The notes: a model not told the origin generated them from the sequence alone. A stretch of DNA of 64,000 bases from Rhizobium sp. L43 (GCF_002531725.1 NZ_NWSQ01000005.1:124001-188000), one strand, 5' to 3'; counted from the first letter of the stretch, positions 36,636 through 47,068 are shown. Numbers and translations are program-made.

Positions 36636-36678
36636 GGAATGAATATTCCGAAGAACAAATTTTACGGTTTGTTTGTTC
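36636..36678. promoter_or_regulatory. Two inverted repeats upstream of the sugar ABC operon (candidate operators)
   Basis: GGAAT-GAAT-ATTCC lies at 36636-36649, and GAACAAA (36653-36659) pairs with TTTGTTC (36672-36678). They sit 120-160 bases upstream of the substrate-binding-protein gene in otherwise gene-free DNA. They could bind an IolR/RpiR- or LacI-type regulator; none is encoded beside them. Confidence 0.4.
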
Positions 36679-36796
36679 CGTTTTGCGGAAGCGCCGCGGG
36701 AGAGGCGGCGCGAGGGAATTGCGGCTTCAGGGCAAATGCCTGGGGCTCCGGTGTGAGGAGGGTGCAGCCGGGCACCGCTTTGTGGAGGAAGTGAAA

Positions 36797-37726
36797 ATGA
36801 AAAAGTTTATCCTGGGCACTGCGATGGCGCTCGTCATGTCGACGGCCGCGCACGCGGAAACCGTCGGCGTCTCGATGGCGAAGTTCGACGACAACTTCTT
36901 GACCGTTCTGCGCAACGGCATGACCGATTATGCAAAGACGCTTTCCGGCGTGACGCTGCAGGTCGAAGACGCGCAGAACGACGTTTCCAAGCAGCAGAGC
37001 CAGATCCAGAATTTCATCGCCTCCAAGGTCGATGCGATCATCGTCAACCCGGTCGATACCGATGCGACGACGGCAATGTCGAAGCTTGCCGCCGATGCCG
37101 GCATTCCGCTGGTCTACGTCAACCGCCAGCCGGTCAATGTCGACACGCTGCCGGACAAGCAGGCTTTCGTCGCATCCAACGAGCAGGAATCCGGCACGCT
37201 GGAAACCAAGGAAATCTGCCGCATTCTCGGTGGCAAGGGCAAGGCCGTGGTCATCATGGGCGAGCTCTCCAACCAGGCTGCGCGCATGCGCACCCAGGAC
37301 GTTCATGACGTCATCAAGACCGATGAATGCAAGGGCCTTGAGATCGTCGAAGAGCAGACCGCCAATTGGGACCGCACCCAGGGCGCCGACCTGATGACCA
37401 ACTGGCTCTCCAGCGGCATCGAATTCGACGCTGTCATCTCCAACAACGACGAAATGGCGATCGGCGCCATCCAGGCGCTGAAGGCGGCCGGCAAGGACAT
37501 GACCAAGGTCGTCGTCGGCGGTGTCGACGCCACGCAGGACGCGCTTGCCGCCATGCAGGCAGGCGATCTCGACGTCACCGTCTTCCAGGATGCCGCCGGC
37601 CAAGGCAAGGGCTCGCTCGATGCGGCGCTCAAGCTCGCCAAGGGCGAAAAGATCGACAAGAAGGTCTATATTCCCTTCCAGCTCGTCACGCCTGCCAACG
37701 TCAAGGACTTCGTCACCAAGAACTGA
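36797..37726 (+). CDS. Periplasmic sugar-binding protein, inositol (IbpA/IntA)-like
   Basis: The 309-residue RbsB-type binding protein has a signal peptide ([20 protein letters not shown]). Conserved segments are [61 protein letters not shown] and [13 protein letters not shown]. The NRQP and NNDEMA pattern resembles rhizobial myo-inositol binding proteins, so inositol is my best substrate guess. ATG at 36797 follows GGAGGAAG. It heads a three-gene operon and is separated from the ATPase gene by a strong hairpin. Confidence 0.85.
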   Translation: MKKFILGTAMALVMSTAAHAETVGVSMAKFDDNFLTVLRNGMTDYAKTLSGVTLQVEDAQNDVSKQQSQIQNFIASKVDAIIVNPVDTDATTAMSKLAADAGIPLVYVNRQPVNVDTLPDKQAFVASNEQESGTLETKEICRILGGKGKAVVIMGELSNQAARMRTQDVHDVIKTDECKGLEIVEEQTANWDRTQGADLMTNWLSSGIEFDAVISNNDEMAIGAIQALKAAGKDMTKVVVGGVDATQDALAAMQAGDLDVTVFQDAAGQGKGSLDAALKLAKGEKIDKKVYIPFQLVTPANVKDFVTKN

Positions 37727-37739
37727 GACGAGTGCCAAC

Positions 37740-37762
37740 GGATGCGGGCTCTGCCCGCATCC
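37740..37762 (+). terminator. Intra-operon hairpin between binding-protein and ATPase genes
   Basis: A perfect 10-bp stem (GGATGCGGGC / GCCCGCATCC) with a 3-base loop is followed by TTTCC. Such hairpins stabilise or partly terminate the mRNA so that binding protein exceeds the membrane components. Confidence 0.75.
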
Positions 37763-37793
37763 TTTCCGCCTGTCCGTATCCGGAGGAGATGAT

Positions 37794-39335
37794 ATGGCCG
37801 TCAGCCCGACAACCATGGCCGCCGTGCGTGCGAGCGGCGCCGTTCCGAACGCGGAATATCTGTTGAGCGCCGAGGGCGTTCGCAAGGAATTTCCGGGTGT
37901 CGTCGCGCTCGACGACGTGCAGTTCCGGCTGAAGCGTGCCTCCGTGCATGCGCTGATGGGCGAAAACGGCGCCGGCAAATCGACATTGATGAAGATCCTT
38001 GCCGGCATTTACATTCCCGACAAGGGCGATATCCGCCTGAAAGGCGTCGAGATCCGGCTGAAATCTCCGCTCGACGCGCTGGAGAACGGCATTGCCATGA
38101 TCCATCAGGAACTGAACCTGATGCCGTTCATGACGGTCGCGGAAAACATCTGGATCCGCCGCGAACCGAAGAACCGCCTCGGTTTCGTCGATCACGGCGT
38201 CATGCACCGCATGACCGAGGAACTGTTTACCAGGCTCAATATCGACATCGATCCCGATATCGAGGTCCGGTACCTGTCGGTCGCCAACCGGCAGATGGTC
38301 GAGATTGCCAAGGCCGTTTCCTATAATTCCGACGTGCTGATCATGGACGAGCCGACTTCGGCGCTGACGGAGCGCGAGGTCGAGCATCTCTTCCGCATCA
38401 TCCGCGATCTCAGATCGCAGGGCATCGGCATTGTCTACATCACCCACAAGATGAACGAGCTTTTCGAGATCGCCGACGAATTCTCGGTCTTCCGCGACGG
38501 CCGATATATCGGCACGCACGCTTCGACCGACGTTACCCGCGACGACATCATCCGCATGATGGTCGGGCGCGAAATCACCCAGATGTTTCCGAAAGAGGAA
38601 GTGCCGATCGGCGAGGTCATGCTCTCCGTCAAGGATCTTTGCCTCAACGGCGTCTTCAAGAACGTCTCCTTCGAGGTGCGGGCGGGCGAGATTCTCGGCG
38701 TGGCCGGCCTTGTCGGGTCCGGGCGGTCGAATGTTGCCGAAACGCTGTTCGGCGTGACGCCGGCAAGCTCCGGCTCGATCGAACTCTACGGCAAGCCGGT
38801 GACGATTTCGTCGCCGACCGAGGCCATCCGTCACCAGATGGCGTTCCTGACCGAGGACCGCAAAGACACAGGCTGTCTGCTGATCCTCGATATTCTCGAG
38901 AACATGCAGATCGCCGTTCTGCAGGACAGATATGTCAAGGGCGGTTTCGTGCAGCAGGGCGCCATCGAGGCGACCTGCGAAGACATGGCAAAAAAGTTGC
39001 GGGTGAAAACGCCCAATCTTTACGAGCGGGTGGAAAACCTTTCGGGCGGCAATCAGCAGAAAGTGCTGATCGGGCGCTGGCTGCTCACCGATCCGCGGAT
39101 CCTGATCCTCGACGAGCCAACGCGCGGCATCGATGTCGGCGCCAAGGCAGAAATCCACCGGCTGGTGACGGAGATGGCGCGCAACGGCGTGGCAGTCATC
39201 ATGATCTCGTCCGAAATGCCCGAGGTTCTCGGGATGAGCGACCGCATCATGGTCATGCATGAGGGGCGCGTGACCGGTTTCCTCAATCGCGATGAAGCAA
39301 CGCAGATCAAGGTGATGGAGCTGGCTGCGCAGTGA
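37794..39335 (+). CDS. Sugar ABC transporter ATP-binding protein (duplicated NBD, RbsA/IatA-like)
   Basis: The 513-residue protein holds two nucleotide-binding domains in tandem, as in all carbohydrate importers of the CUT2 class. The first has GENGAGKST near residue 55 and [12 protein letters not shown]. The second has a degenerate Walker A (GLVGSGRSN), signature LSGGNQQK and [16 protein letters not shown] at 37794 follows GGAGGAG. Confidence 0.93.
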   Translation: MAVSPTTMAAVRASGAVPNAEYLLSAEGVRKEFPGVVALDDVQFRLKRASVHALMGENGAGKSTLMKILAGIYIPDKGDIRLKGVEIRLKSPLDALENGIAMIHQELNLMPFMTVAENIWIRREPKNRLGFVDHGVMHRMTEELFTRLNIDIDPDIEVRYLSVANRQMVEIAKAVSYNSDVLIMDEPTSALTEREVEHLFRIIRDLRSQGIGIVYITHKMNELFEIADEFSVFRDGRYIGTHASTDVTRDDIIRMMVGREITQMFPKEEVPIGEVMLSVKDLCLNGVFKNVSFEVRAGEILGVAGLVGSGRSNVAETLFGVTPASSGSIELYGKPVTISSPTEAIRHQMAFLTEDRKDTGCLLILDILENMQIAVLQDRYVKGGFVQQGAIEATCEDMAKKLRVKTPNLYERVENLSGGNQQKVLIGRWLLTDPRILILDEPTRGIDVGAKAEIHRLVTEMARNGVAVIMISSEMPEVLGMSDRIMVMHEGRVTGFLNRDEATQIKVMELAAQ

Positions 39336-39369
39336 TGCGCCGGCGGCGATCGCCCAAGGGAGGTTTGAC

Positions 39370-40395
39370 ATGAGTACCAAGGCAGCAGAGGGCGCGGCTC
39401 CGCTCGCAACCCGGCAACGGCGGCGGCGCTTGCCGACTGAGCTCAGCATTTTCCTCGTGCTCGTCGGCATCGCGCTCATCTATGAAGTGCTCGGCTGGAT
39501 GTTCATCGGCCAGAGCTTCCTGATGAATTCGCAGCGCCTGACGATCATGATCCTGCAGGTCTCCGTCATCGGCATCATCGCCGTCGGCGTCACCCAGGTC
39601 ATCATCACCGGCGGTATCGATCTTTCGTCCGGCTCGGTCGTCGGCATGACGGCGATGATCGCGACCAGTTTCGCCCAGTCTTCGACCTGGGGGCGGGCCG
39701 TCTTCCCGTCGCTGACCGACCTGCCGGCCGTCGTGCCGATCGTCGTCGGCCTGTTTATCGGGGCGGCCGCAGGTCTCGCGAACGGCGCGCTCATTGCCTA
39801 CACCAAGATCCCGCCGTTCATTGCAACGCTTGGCATGTTCGTTTCGGCCAGAGGTGTGGCGAAGTGGTATACCAAGGGCCAGCCGGTTTCCGGGATCACC
39901 GAGCAGTTTCATTTCATCGGAACCAAGGCGTGGCCGGTCGTGGTCTTCCTGGTCGTTGCGCTGATCTTTCACATTGCGCTGCGCTACACCCGCTACGGAA
40001 AGTTCACCTATGCTATCGGCGCGAACCCGCAGGCGGCGCGCGTCTCCGGCATCAACATCGAGGCGCATCTCGTCAAGGTCTACGTGATTGCCGGATTGCT
40101 GGCCGGTCTGGCCGGCATCGTTACGGCGGCCCGCGCCGAGACCGCACAGGCGAGCATGGGCGTCGGATATGAACTCGACGCGATCGCCGCAACCGTCATC
40201 GGCGGCACCTCGCTTACCGGCGGCGTCGGGCGCATCACCGGCACCGTCATCGGCACCATCATCCTCGGCGTCATGACGTCAGGCTTCACCTTCCTCAGGA
40301 TCGACGCCTATTACCAGGAGATCGTCAAGGGCTTCATCATCGTCGCGGCCGTCGTTATCGACGTCTACCGACAGAAGAAGCGCCGCAAGCACTGA
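39370..40395 (+). CDS. Sugar ABC transporter permease (RbsC/IatP-like)
   Basis: The 341-residue protein has about ten transmembrane helices and the CUT2 permease landmarks GGIDLSSGSVVGM, NGALIAYTKIPPFIATLGM and TVIGGTSLTGGVGRITGTVIG. It ends with a short basic cytosolic tail (QKKRRKH). It is the last gene of the operon, 34 bases after the ATPase gene, and is followed by a terminator. Confidence 0.93.
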   Translation: MSTKAAEGAAPLATRQRRRRLPTELSIFLVLVGIALIYEVLGWMFIGQSFLMNSQRLTIMILQVSVIGIIAVGVTQVIITGGIDLSSGSVVGMTAMIATSFAQSSTWGRAVFPSLTDLPAVVPIVVGLFIGAAAGLANGALIAYTKIPPFIATLGMFVSARGVAKWYTKGQPVSGITEQFHFIGTKAWPVVVFLVVALIFHIALRYTRYGKFTYAIGANPQAARVSGINIEAHLVKVYVIAGLLAGLAGIVTAARAETAQASMGVGYELDAIAATVIGGTSLTGGVGRITGTVIGTIILGVMTSGFTFLRIDAYYQEIVKGFIIVAAVVIDVYRQKKRRKH

Positions 40396-40425
40396 TCTGC
40401 GGCCATATGATCCAAGGTTTTTCGC

Positions 40426-40445
40426 GGGGGCTTCGGCCCCCGTTT
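40426..40445 (+). terminator. Terminator of the sugar ABC operon
   Basis: GGGGGC-TTCG-type hairpin (GGGGGCTTCGGCCCCC, 40426-40441) followed by GTTTCG, 31 bases after the permease stop. Confidence 0.8.
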
Positions 40446-40641
40446 CGATTCCGGCGAAGCTCCGGAGGTCGATGACGAATTTCTAAAAAAGAGGTGGCGA
40501 ATTCCGTCAGCTTTTCTATTCTGACTGCTTCATTCGCCCTCTACAGCGCCGCGCGCTGTAGCAGTTTGAATGCTGCATAATTTTATTCTTAGATCGATTC
40601 CGGTTTCAGGAATTATGCAGTGGGGCAGCGCAGGAAGACAG

Positions 40642-41700
40642 ATGCAATTCGTATTTGACGGTCACAACGACGTTCTCCTTCGACTCTGGACACATTCAAA
40701 AGACGGCAGCGACCCGATCGCCGAATTCGCAGGCGGTACGACGGTCGGCCATATCGATGCCCGGCGGGCGAGAGAAGGCGGCCTTTCGGGTGGTCTCTGC
40801 GCCATCTACATTCCCTCGGGCGATCTCGTCTTCGCCGATCCGGATGCCGACGGTCGCTATATCACGCCGATGGCGGCCCCTCTCGATCCGCTGCCTTCCC
40901 TTGCCATCGCCACCGAAATGGCGGCGATCGCGCTGCGGCTCGACCAGGCCGGCGCCTGGCGGCTCTGCCGGACGGTGAAGGATATCCGTGGCGCCATGGC
41001 GGACGGTATTTTTGCGGCCGTCCTGCATATGGAGGGCTGCGAGGCGATCGGCGCCGATCTTTCGGCGCTCGAGCTGTTCTATGCGGCCGGGCTGCGGTCG
41101 CTGGGGCCGGTCTGGAGCCGGCACAATGTCTTCGGTTACGGCGTGCCCTTCGCCTTTCCGATGTCGCCGGATACAGCACCCGGCCTGACCGATGCCGGCT
41201 TCGCGCTGGTGAGAGAATGCAATCGTCTCGGGATCGTGATCGATCTTGCCCATATCACCGAAAAAGGTTTCTGGGACGTGGCGAAAACGACGGACCAGCC
41301 GCTGGTCGCCAGCCATTCCAACGCCCACGCGCTGACGCCGGTGGCGCGCAATCTGACGGACAAGCAGCTCGATGCGATCCGCGAAAGCCGCGGGCTCGTC
41401 GGCATCAACTACGCCACCGCCATGCTGCGTCCCGACGGCCGCTCGGACAGCGAGACGCCGCTTGCCGATATGATCCGCCACATCGACTATCTCGTGAACC
41501 GCATCGGCATCGATTGCGTGGGGCTCGGATCGGACTTCGACGGCGCAACCATTCCTGAGGAAATCGGCGATGCGGCCGGCAACCAGAGGCTGATTGCCGC
41601 TCTCCGGGAGGTTGGATATGGTGAAGCCGATCTCACGAAACTTGCCCGTGAAAATTGGCTTCGCATTCTGGCACAAGCCTGGCGGGAGGATTGCGCCTAA
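40642..41700 (+). CDS. Membrane dipeptidase (peptidase M19, renal dipeptidase family)
   Basis: The 352-residue zinc hydrolase has the metal ligands in FDGHNDVLLRLW (HxD), HMEGCEAIG (bridging Glu), SHSNAHAL (His) and GLGSDFDG (Asp). Family members cleave dipeptides, including D-residue and dehydro-dipeptides. ATG at 40642 follows AGGAAG. The neighbouring oligopeptide ABC operon on the same strand suggests that it processes imported dipeptides; it ends 99 bases before that operon. Confidence 0.9.
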   Translation: MQFVFDGHNDVLLRLWTHSKDGSDPIAEFAGGTTVGHIDARRAREGGLSGGLCAIYIPSGDLVFADPDADGRYITPMAAPLDPLPSLAIATEMAAIALRLDQAGAWRLCRTVKDIRGAMADGIFAAVLHMEGCEAIGADLSALELFYAAGLRSLGPVWSRHNVFGYGVPFAFPMSPDTAPGLTDAGFALVRECNRLGIVIDLAHITEKGFWDVAKTTDQPLVASHSNAHALTPVARNLTDKQLDAIRESRGLVGINYATAMLRPDGRSDSETPLADMIRHIDYLVNRIGIDCVGLGSDFDGATIPEEIGDAAGNQRLIAALREVGYGEADLTKLARENWLRILAQAWREDCA

Positions 41701-41799
41701 AGCGGCGCGCGCCTCTGGACGTGCTCAGAACGGACAATAGTTTAATGAGGCATGACCGACAAAACGCTTCGTAATCAATCAAGAACAGGGGAACAGACC

Positions 41800-43443
41800 A
41801 TGATGATCACCAAGCTCAGCCGTAATTTCCGCCTGCTTTCCGCGGGAGCCGCTCTTTCGCTCCTGATGATGGCCGCACCCTCGGCTTTCGCCGAAACGCC
41901 CAAGGACACGCTGGTCGAGGGTCTTGCCATGGACGATATCATCACGATGGATCCGGGCGAGGCTTTCGAGCTGTCGACCGCCGAAATCACCAGCAACAGC
42001 TACAGCCTGCTCGTCCGTCTGGACATGGACGATACCTCCAAGGTGGAGGGCGATCTGGCCGAGAGCTGGAGCGTTTCCGATGACGGCCTCACCTATACGT
42101 TCAAGCTGAAACCGGGCCTGAAATTCGCCTCCGGCAACCCGATCACCGCCGACGATGTCGCCTATTCGTTCGAGCGTGCCGTCAAGCTCGACAAGAGCCC
42201 GGCCTTTATCCTCACCCAGTTCGGCGTGACCGGCGACAATATTGCCGAAAAGGCCAAGGCCGCCGACGCCAATACCTTCGTCTTCACGGTCGACAAGGCC
42301 TATGCGCCGAGCTTCGTGCTGAACTGCCTGACGGCAACGGTCGCGTCGGTTGTCGACAAGAAGCTGGTGCTGGAGCATGTGAAGGCGGTGACGCCGGATG
42401 CCGAGCACAAATACGACAATGATTTCGGCAATGAATGGTTGAAGACCGGCTATGCCGGTTCCGGCGCCTACAAGCGGCGCGAATGGCGGGCCAACGAAGT
42501 TGTCGTCTTGGAGCGCAACGACAATTATTACGGCGACAAGGCGAAGCTCAACCGCGTCATCTATCGCCACATGAAGGAAAGTGCCGCCCAGCGGCTGGCG
42601 CTCGAAGCCGGCGACATCGATATCGCCCGCAACCTCGAGCCGGGTGATATCGACGCCGTGTCGAAGAATGCCGATCTCGCGACCACGAGTGCGCCGAAGG
42701 GCACGATCTATTATGTCAGCCTGAACAACAAGAACGAGAACCTGAAAAAGCCGGAAGTCCAGGAAGCCTTCAAGTATCTGGTCGATTACGATGCGATCGG
42801 CGCCACCTTGATCAAGGGTATCGGCGAAATCCATCAGACCTTCCTGCCGAAGGGCCAGCTTGGCGCACTCGACGAGAATCCCTACAAGCTCGATGTCGCC
42901 AAGGCCAAGGAACTGCTCGCCAAGGCCGGCGTGCCCGACGGTTTCTCGATCACCATGGATGTCCGCAACACCCAGCCGGTCACCGGTATCGCCGAATCCA
43001 TGCAGCAGACGCTGGCGCAGGCCGGCGTGAAGATGGAAATCATCCCGGGCGACGGCAAGCAGACGCTGACCAAGTACCGCGCCCGCACCCACGACATGTA
43101 TATCGGCCAGTGGGGTTCGGACTATTTCGACCCGAATTCCAATGCCGATACCTTTACCGGCAATCCCGACAATTCCGATGCCGGCACGGTGAAGACGCTT
43201 GCATGGCGCAACACCTGGGAAGCGCCTGAGCTCGACAAGCAGGCCAAGGCCGCCCTTCTGGAACGCGACGCCGGCAAGCGCGCCGCCATCTATCAGGATA
43301 TCCAGAAGAAGTATCTGGCAAACAGCCCCTTCGTCTTCATCTTCCAGCAGACCGAGGTCGCCGGTTATCGCAAGAACCTGAAGGACTTCAAGCTGGGTCC
43401 GAGCTTCGACACCAATTTTGTCGGTCCGATCGCCAAGGAATAG
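41800..43443 (+). CDS. Peptide ABC transporter substrate-binding protein (DppA/OppA type)
   Basis: The 547-residue secreted protein has a signal peptide (LSLLMMAAPSAFAETP). SBP_bac_5 landmarks are LAESWSVSDDGLTYTFKLKPGLKFASGNPITADDVAYSFERA near the N-terminus, GSGAYKRREWRANEVVVLERNDNYY, and MYIGQWGSDYFDPNSNADTF. ATG at 41800 follows AGGGGAAC. It heads a five-gene operon. Substrate is probably a short peptide; a peptide-like opine cannot be excluded. Confidence 0.92.
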   Translation: MMITKLSRNFRLLSAGAALSLLMMAAPSAFAETPKDTLVEGLAMDDIITMDPGEAFELSTAEITSNSYSLLVRLDMDDTSKVEGDLAESWSVSDDGLTYTFKLKPGLKFASGNPITADDVAYSFERAVKLDKSPAFILTQFGVTGDNIAEKAKAADANTFVFTVDKAYAPSFVLNCLTATVASVVDKKLVLEHVKAVTPDAEHKYDNDFGNEWLKTGYAGSGAYKRREWRANEVVVLERNDNYYGDKAKLNRVIYRHMKESAAQRLALEAGDIDIARNLEPGDIDAVSKNADLATTSAPKGTIYYVSLNNKNENLKKPEVQEAFKYLVDYDAIGATLIKGIGEIHQTFLPKGQLGALDENPYKLDVAKAKELLAKAGVPDGFSITMDVRNTQPVTGIAESMQQTLAQAGVKMEIIPGDGKQTLTKYRARTHDMYIGQWGSDYFDPNSNADTFTGNPDNSDAGTVKTLAWRNTWEAPELDKQAKAALLERDAGKRAAIYQDIQKKYLANSPFVFIFQQTEVAGYRKNLKDFKLGPSFDTNFVGPIAKE

Positions 43444-43462
43444 TCCGGCAGGATTGACTGGT

Positions 43463-44530
43463 TTGAGCACCGTCGAAACAAGACAGGAGGCGCGGCCCCG
43501 AAAAGGCCGTGCCAAGGCCTTCGCAAAGGCGCTGGGGCGGATCCTGTTTGCCGCCGTCACCACCTATTTCGGCCTCTTGGCCGTCACCTTCTTCATCGGC
43601 CGCGTCGTGCCGATCGATCCCGTGCTCGCCATCCTCGGCGACCGCGCCCCCAACCATGTCGTCGAGCGGGTGCGCCAGGAGATGGGTTTCAACCTGCCGC
43701 TCTATCAGCAGTTCTTCATCTATATCAAAGGCATCCTGTCCGGCGATTTCGGCAATTCGGTGCTGACGACCAATCCGGTCATGGTCGATATTCGCCGTGC
43801 ATTTCCGGCGACGATCGAGCTCGCAACCCTCGGAACGCTGATCGGCGCTTTCGTCGGTGTGCCGCTCGGCGTTCTTGCCGCGGTGCGTCGCGGCAGCATC
43901 GTCGACCAGGTGGTGCGCGTCGTCGGCCTGATCGGTTATTCGGTGCCGATCTTCTGGCTGGCGCTGATTTCGCTCGTCATCTTCTATGCGCAGCTGCGCT
44001 GGGTGGCCTTTCCCGGCCGCATCGATATCGTCTTCGAATATACGTTCACGCCGATCACCGGCTTTTATCTGCTGGACAGCGCCTGGCAGGGGCAATGGGA
44101 TGTCTTCTACGACGTCTTCCGCCACATCATCCTACCCGCGTCGCTGCTCGGCTATTTCTCGCTCGCCTATATCAGCCGGATGACGCGCAGCTTCATGCTG
44201 AACGAGCTTTCGCAGGAATATATCGTTGCCGCGCGCGCCAAGGGTCTTTCGGAAACGCGGGTGATCTGGGGCCATGCGCTGCGCAATGCCGCCGTGCCGC
44301 TCGTCACCGTCATTGCGCTTTCCTATGCCGGTCTGCTCGAAGGATCGGTGCTGACCGAGACGGTGTTTTCCTGGCCGGGCATCGGGCTCTACATCACCAA
44401 TTCGCTGCAGAATGCCGACATGAATGCCGTGCTCGGCGGCACGATCGTCATCGGCACGATCTTCATCGGCATCAACCTTCTGTCCGATCTTCTCTATCGG
44501 ACGCTCGATCCGAGGACACGAAACCGATGA
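43463..44530 (+). CDS. Peptide ABC transporter permease (DppB type)
   Basis: The 355-residue permease has six transmembrane helices, with the first after a basic cytosolic leader, and the EAA-type loop YIVAARAKGLSETRVIWGHALRNA. The DppB-specific pattern near the start is GRVVPIDPVLAILGDRAP. The start is taken as TTG at 43463, with GGCAGGA upstream. Another TTG at 43418 would overlap the previous gene. It overlaps the next permease by 4 bases. Confidence 0.92.
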   Translation: MSTVETRQEARPRKGRAKAFAKALGRILFAAVTTYFGLLAVTFFIGRVVPIDPVLAILGDRAPNHVVERVRQEMGFNLPLYQQFFIYIKGILSGDFGNSVLTTNPVMVDIRRAFPATIELATLGTLIGAFVGVPLGVLAAVRRGSIVDQVVRVVGLIGYSVPIFWLALISLVIFYAQLRWVAFPGRIDIVFEYTFTPITGFYLLDSAWQGQWDVFYDVFRHIILPASLLGYFSLAYISRMTRSFMLNELSQEYIVAARAKGLSETRVIWGHALRNAAVPLVTVIALSYAGLLEGSVLTETVFSWPGIGLYITNSLQNADMNAVLGGTIVIGTIFIGINLLSDLLYRTLDPRTRNR

Positions 44531-45462
44531 CGGCCCCTGCCAGCCCATCTCCGACGATGAGCCGCCGCGCGTGGCTGCTTTCCGACCGGCCGCAATCGCG
44601 CCTGCAGGCCCGTCTCGGCCGCGCTTACGTCACCTGGCGGCATTTCACGGCCAACAGGCTTGCGGTGGTCGGCCTGCTGATCATCGCCGCACTGCTTTTC
44701 ATCGCCGCCTTCGCCGATGTGATCGCCACGCACAATCCCGTCGTCGGCGATCTCCGCAATGCCCGGCTACTGCCGCCCGGAACCGGTGAATTCCTGCTCG
44801 GTACCGACGACCAAGGCCGCGATATCTATTCGCGGCTGATCTACGGATCGCGATTGACGCTGTTCGTCGTCGTGCTGGTCGCCGTCATCTCGGCGCCGAT
44901 CGGGCTGATCGTCGGCACGGTCTCCGGTTATGCCGGAGGCTGGGTGGATGCGACGCTGATGCGCATCACCGATATTTTCCTCGCCTTTCCGAAGCTGGTG
45001 CTGGCGCTGGCCTTCGTCGCCGCTCTCGGCCCCGGCATCCAGAACGCGATCATCGCCATCGCCATCACATCCTGGCCGCCCTATGCCCGCATCGCGCGCG
45101 CCGAGACGCTGACGGTGCGGCGGTCCGACTATATTTCGGCGGTAAAGCTGATGGGCGCCTCGCCGCTCCGCATCATCGTGCGCCATGTCATGCCGCTCTG
45201 TATTTCCTCGCTGATCGTGCGGGTGACGCTCGACATGGCGGGCATCATCCTGACGGCGGCGGGTCTCGGTTTCCTCGGCCTCGGCGCGCAGCCGCCGCTG
45301 CCGGAATGGGGGGCGATGATCGCCTCGGGCCGGCGCTTCATCCTCGATCAATGGTGGGTCGCGGCGATGCCCGGCATCGCCATCCTCATCGTCAGCCTCG
45401 GCTTCAATCTCCTCGGCGACGGCCTGCGCGACGCGCTCGATCCGAAGGAGAGCGGCCAATGA
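44527..45462 (+). CDS. Peptide ABC transporter permease (DppC type)
   Basis: The 311-residue permease has the N-terminal OppC-type segment before the first helix (TWRHFTANRLAVVGLLII). LLGTDDQGRDIYSRLIYGSR follows, and then the EAA loop YISAVKLMGASPLRIIVRHV. Both its ends overlap its neighbours (ATGA), so the operon is tightly coupled. Confidence 0.93.
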   Translation: MTAPASPSPTMSRRAWLLSDRPQSRLQARLGRAYVTWRHFTANRLAVVGLLIIAALLFIAAFADVIATHNPVVGDLRNARLLPPGTGEFLLGTDDQGRDIYSRLIYGSRLTLFVVVLVAVISAPIGLIVGTVSGYAGGWVDATLMRITDIFLAFPKLVLALAFVAALGPGIQNAIIAIAITSWPPYARIARAETLTVRRSDYISAVKLMGASPLRIIVRHVMPLCISSLIVRVTLDMAGIILTAAGLGFLGLGAQPPLPEWGAMIASGRRFILDQWWVAAMPGIAILIVSLGFNLLGDGLRDALDPKESGQ

Positions 45463-46292
45463 CGACACTTCTGACGGTCGACAAGCTCAAGGTCAGCTAT
45501 CCCACGCGCACCGGCGTGATCGAGGCGGTGCGCGGCGTCTCCTTCACCCTCGGCAAGGAAAGGCTCGGCATCGTCGGCGAATCCGGTTCCGGCAAGTCGC
45601 AGACCGGCCGGGCGATCATGGGGCTGACACCGAAACACGGCGTCGTCACAGCCGACAGGCTCGACTTCAACGGCATCGACCTGATCAAGGCGTCGGCCGG
45701 CGAAAGGCGCAGGCTGCGCGGCAAGCGCATCGCCATGATCCTGCAGGATCCGAAATATTCGCTCGATCCCGTCATGACGATCGGGCGGCAGATCTGCGAA
45801 ACGCTGCGCACGCATGAGAAGGTCGGCAAGGCGGAGGCGCGCGATCGTGCGCTCGCCATGCTGGAAGCGGTGCAGATCCGCGATCCCCAGCGCGTCTTCG
45901 ATCTGCATCCGCATGAGGTCTCGGGCGGCATGGGGCAGCGCGCGATGATCGCCATGATGCTGATCGCCGGGCCCGAATTGCTGATTGCCGACGAGCCGAC
46001 CTCGGCGCTCGACGTGACGGTGCAGCTCGATGTGCTGAGGATCATGGACAGGCTGGTGTCCGAGCGCGGCATGGGGCTGATCTTCGTCTCCCATGATCTG
46101 AGGCTGGTCTCTTCCTTCTGCGACCGCGTGATCGTCATGTATGCCGGAAAGATCGTCGAGGAACTGGCGGCCGCCGATCTCAAACAGGCAAAACATCCCT
46201 ATACGCAAGGGTTGCTGAACTGCATGCCCGAGATCGGCGCAAACCGCCATCCGCTGCCGGTGCTCGACCGCAGGCCGGAGTGGGCGGCATGA
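45459..46292 (+). CDS. Peptide ABC transporter ATP-binding protein (DppD type)
   Basis: The 277-residue ATPase has Walker A GESGSGKSQ, a signature region HEVSGGMGQRAMIAM and Walker B LLIADEPTSALDVT. The C-terminal oligopeptide-transporter extension (KHPYTQGLLNCMPEIG...PVLDRRPEW) is present but shorter than in E. coli DppD and ends without a clear iron-sulfur cysteine cluster. It overlaps the next gene by 4 bases. Confidence 0.93.
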   Translation: MTTLLTVDKLKVSYPTRTGVIEAVRGVSFTLGKERLGIVGESGSGKSQTGRAIMGLTPKHGVVTADRLDFNGIDLIKASAGERRRLRGKRIAMILQDPKYSLDPVMTIGRQICETLRTHEKVGKAEARDRALAMLEAVQIRDPQRVFDLHPHEVSGGMGQRAMIAMMLIAGPELLIADEPTSALDVTVQLDVLRIMDRLVSERGMGLIFVSHDLRLVSSFCDRVIVMYAGKIVEELAAADLKQAKHPYTQGLLNCMPEIGANRHPLPVLDRRPEWAA

Positions 46293-47068
46293 GCGCAACT
46301 CTCGAGATCGACGATCTCAGTGTCGTCTATGATGAATTTCATGCGCTGAAGGAGGTCAGCATCATCGTCGAAGGCGGCGAATCCTTCGGTCTGGTCGGGG
46401 AATCCGGCTCGGGAAAGTCGACCCTGCTGCGGGCCGTGGCCGGGCTGGCGCCGATCAGCGGCGGCGCAATCTCCATCGACGGCGAAGCGCTGAAGGGTTC
46501 GAAACGCAGCAAAACCTTCTATCGGCGGGTCCAAATGGTCTTTCAGGACCCTTATGGCTCGCTGCATCCGCGCCAGACGATCGACCGGCTGCTGCTCGAA
46601 CCGCTTGCGATCCACGGCATCGGCGAGAGTGAGAGGCGCATCGCCCGGGCACTCGACGAGGTCGGTCTCGGCAATGGTTTCCGTTTCCGCTACCCGCACC
46701 AGCTTTCGGGCGGCCAGCGGCAGCGCGTGGCGATCGCCCGGGCACTGATCGTCGAACCGTCGATCCTGCTGCTCGACGAGCCGACATCGGCGCTCGATGC
46801 CTCGGTGCAGGCCGAGGTGCTGAACCTGTTGGAACAGATCCGGCGCGACCGCAAACTCACCTTCGTGATGGTGAGCCATGATCTCGGCGTCGTGACCCAT
46901 ATGTGTGAAAGGCTCGCCGTCATGCGCAACGGCGCGGTCGTCGAGCGATTGAGCTCGCAAGACCTGGCGAGAGGTGCGGTACAGGAGGACTACACGAGAA
47001 ATTTGATGATCGCGAGCAAAGGGTTTCGTCAAAGCGTGAAGGGCAATCTTTTCAAACCTTTGAAATGA
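46289..47068 (+). CDS. Peptide ABC transporter ATP-binding protein (DppF type)
   Basis: The 259-residue ATPase has Walker A GESGSGKST, the Q-loop VQMVFQDPYGSLHPRQTI, signature LSGGQRQRVAIARAL and LLLDEPTSALDAS. It lacks most of the C-terminal extension typical of DppF. It is the last gene of the operon. Confidence 0.93.
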   Translation: MSATLEIDDLSVVYDEFHALKEVSIIVEGGESFGLVGESGSGKSTLLRAVAGLAPISGGAISIDGEALKGSKRSKTFYRRVQMVFQDPYGSLHPRQTIDRLLLEPLAIHGIGESERRIARALDEVGLGNGFRFRYPHQLSGGQRQRVAIARALIVEPSILLLDEPTSALDASVQAEVLNLLEQIRRDRKLTFVMVSHDLGVVTHMCERLAVMRNGAVVERLSSQDLARGAVQEDYTRNLMIASKGFRQSVKGNLFKPLK

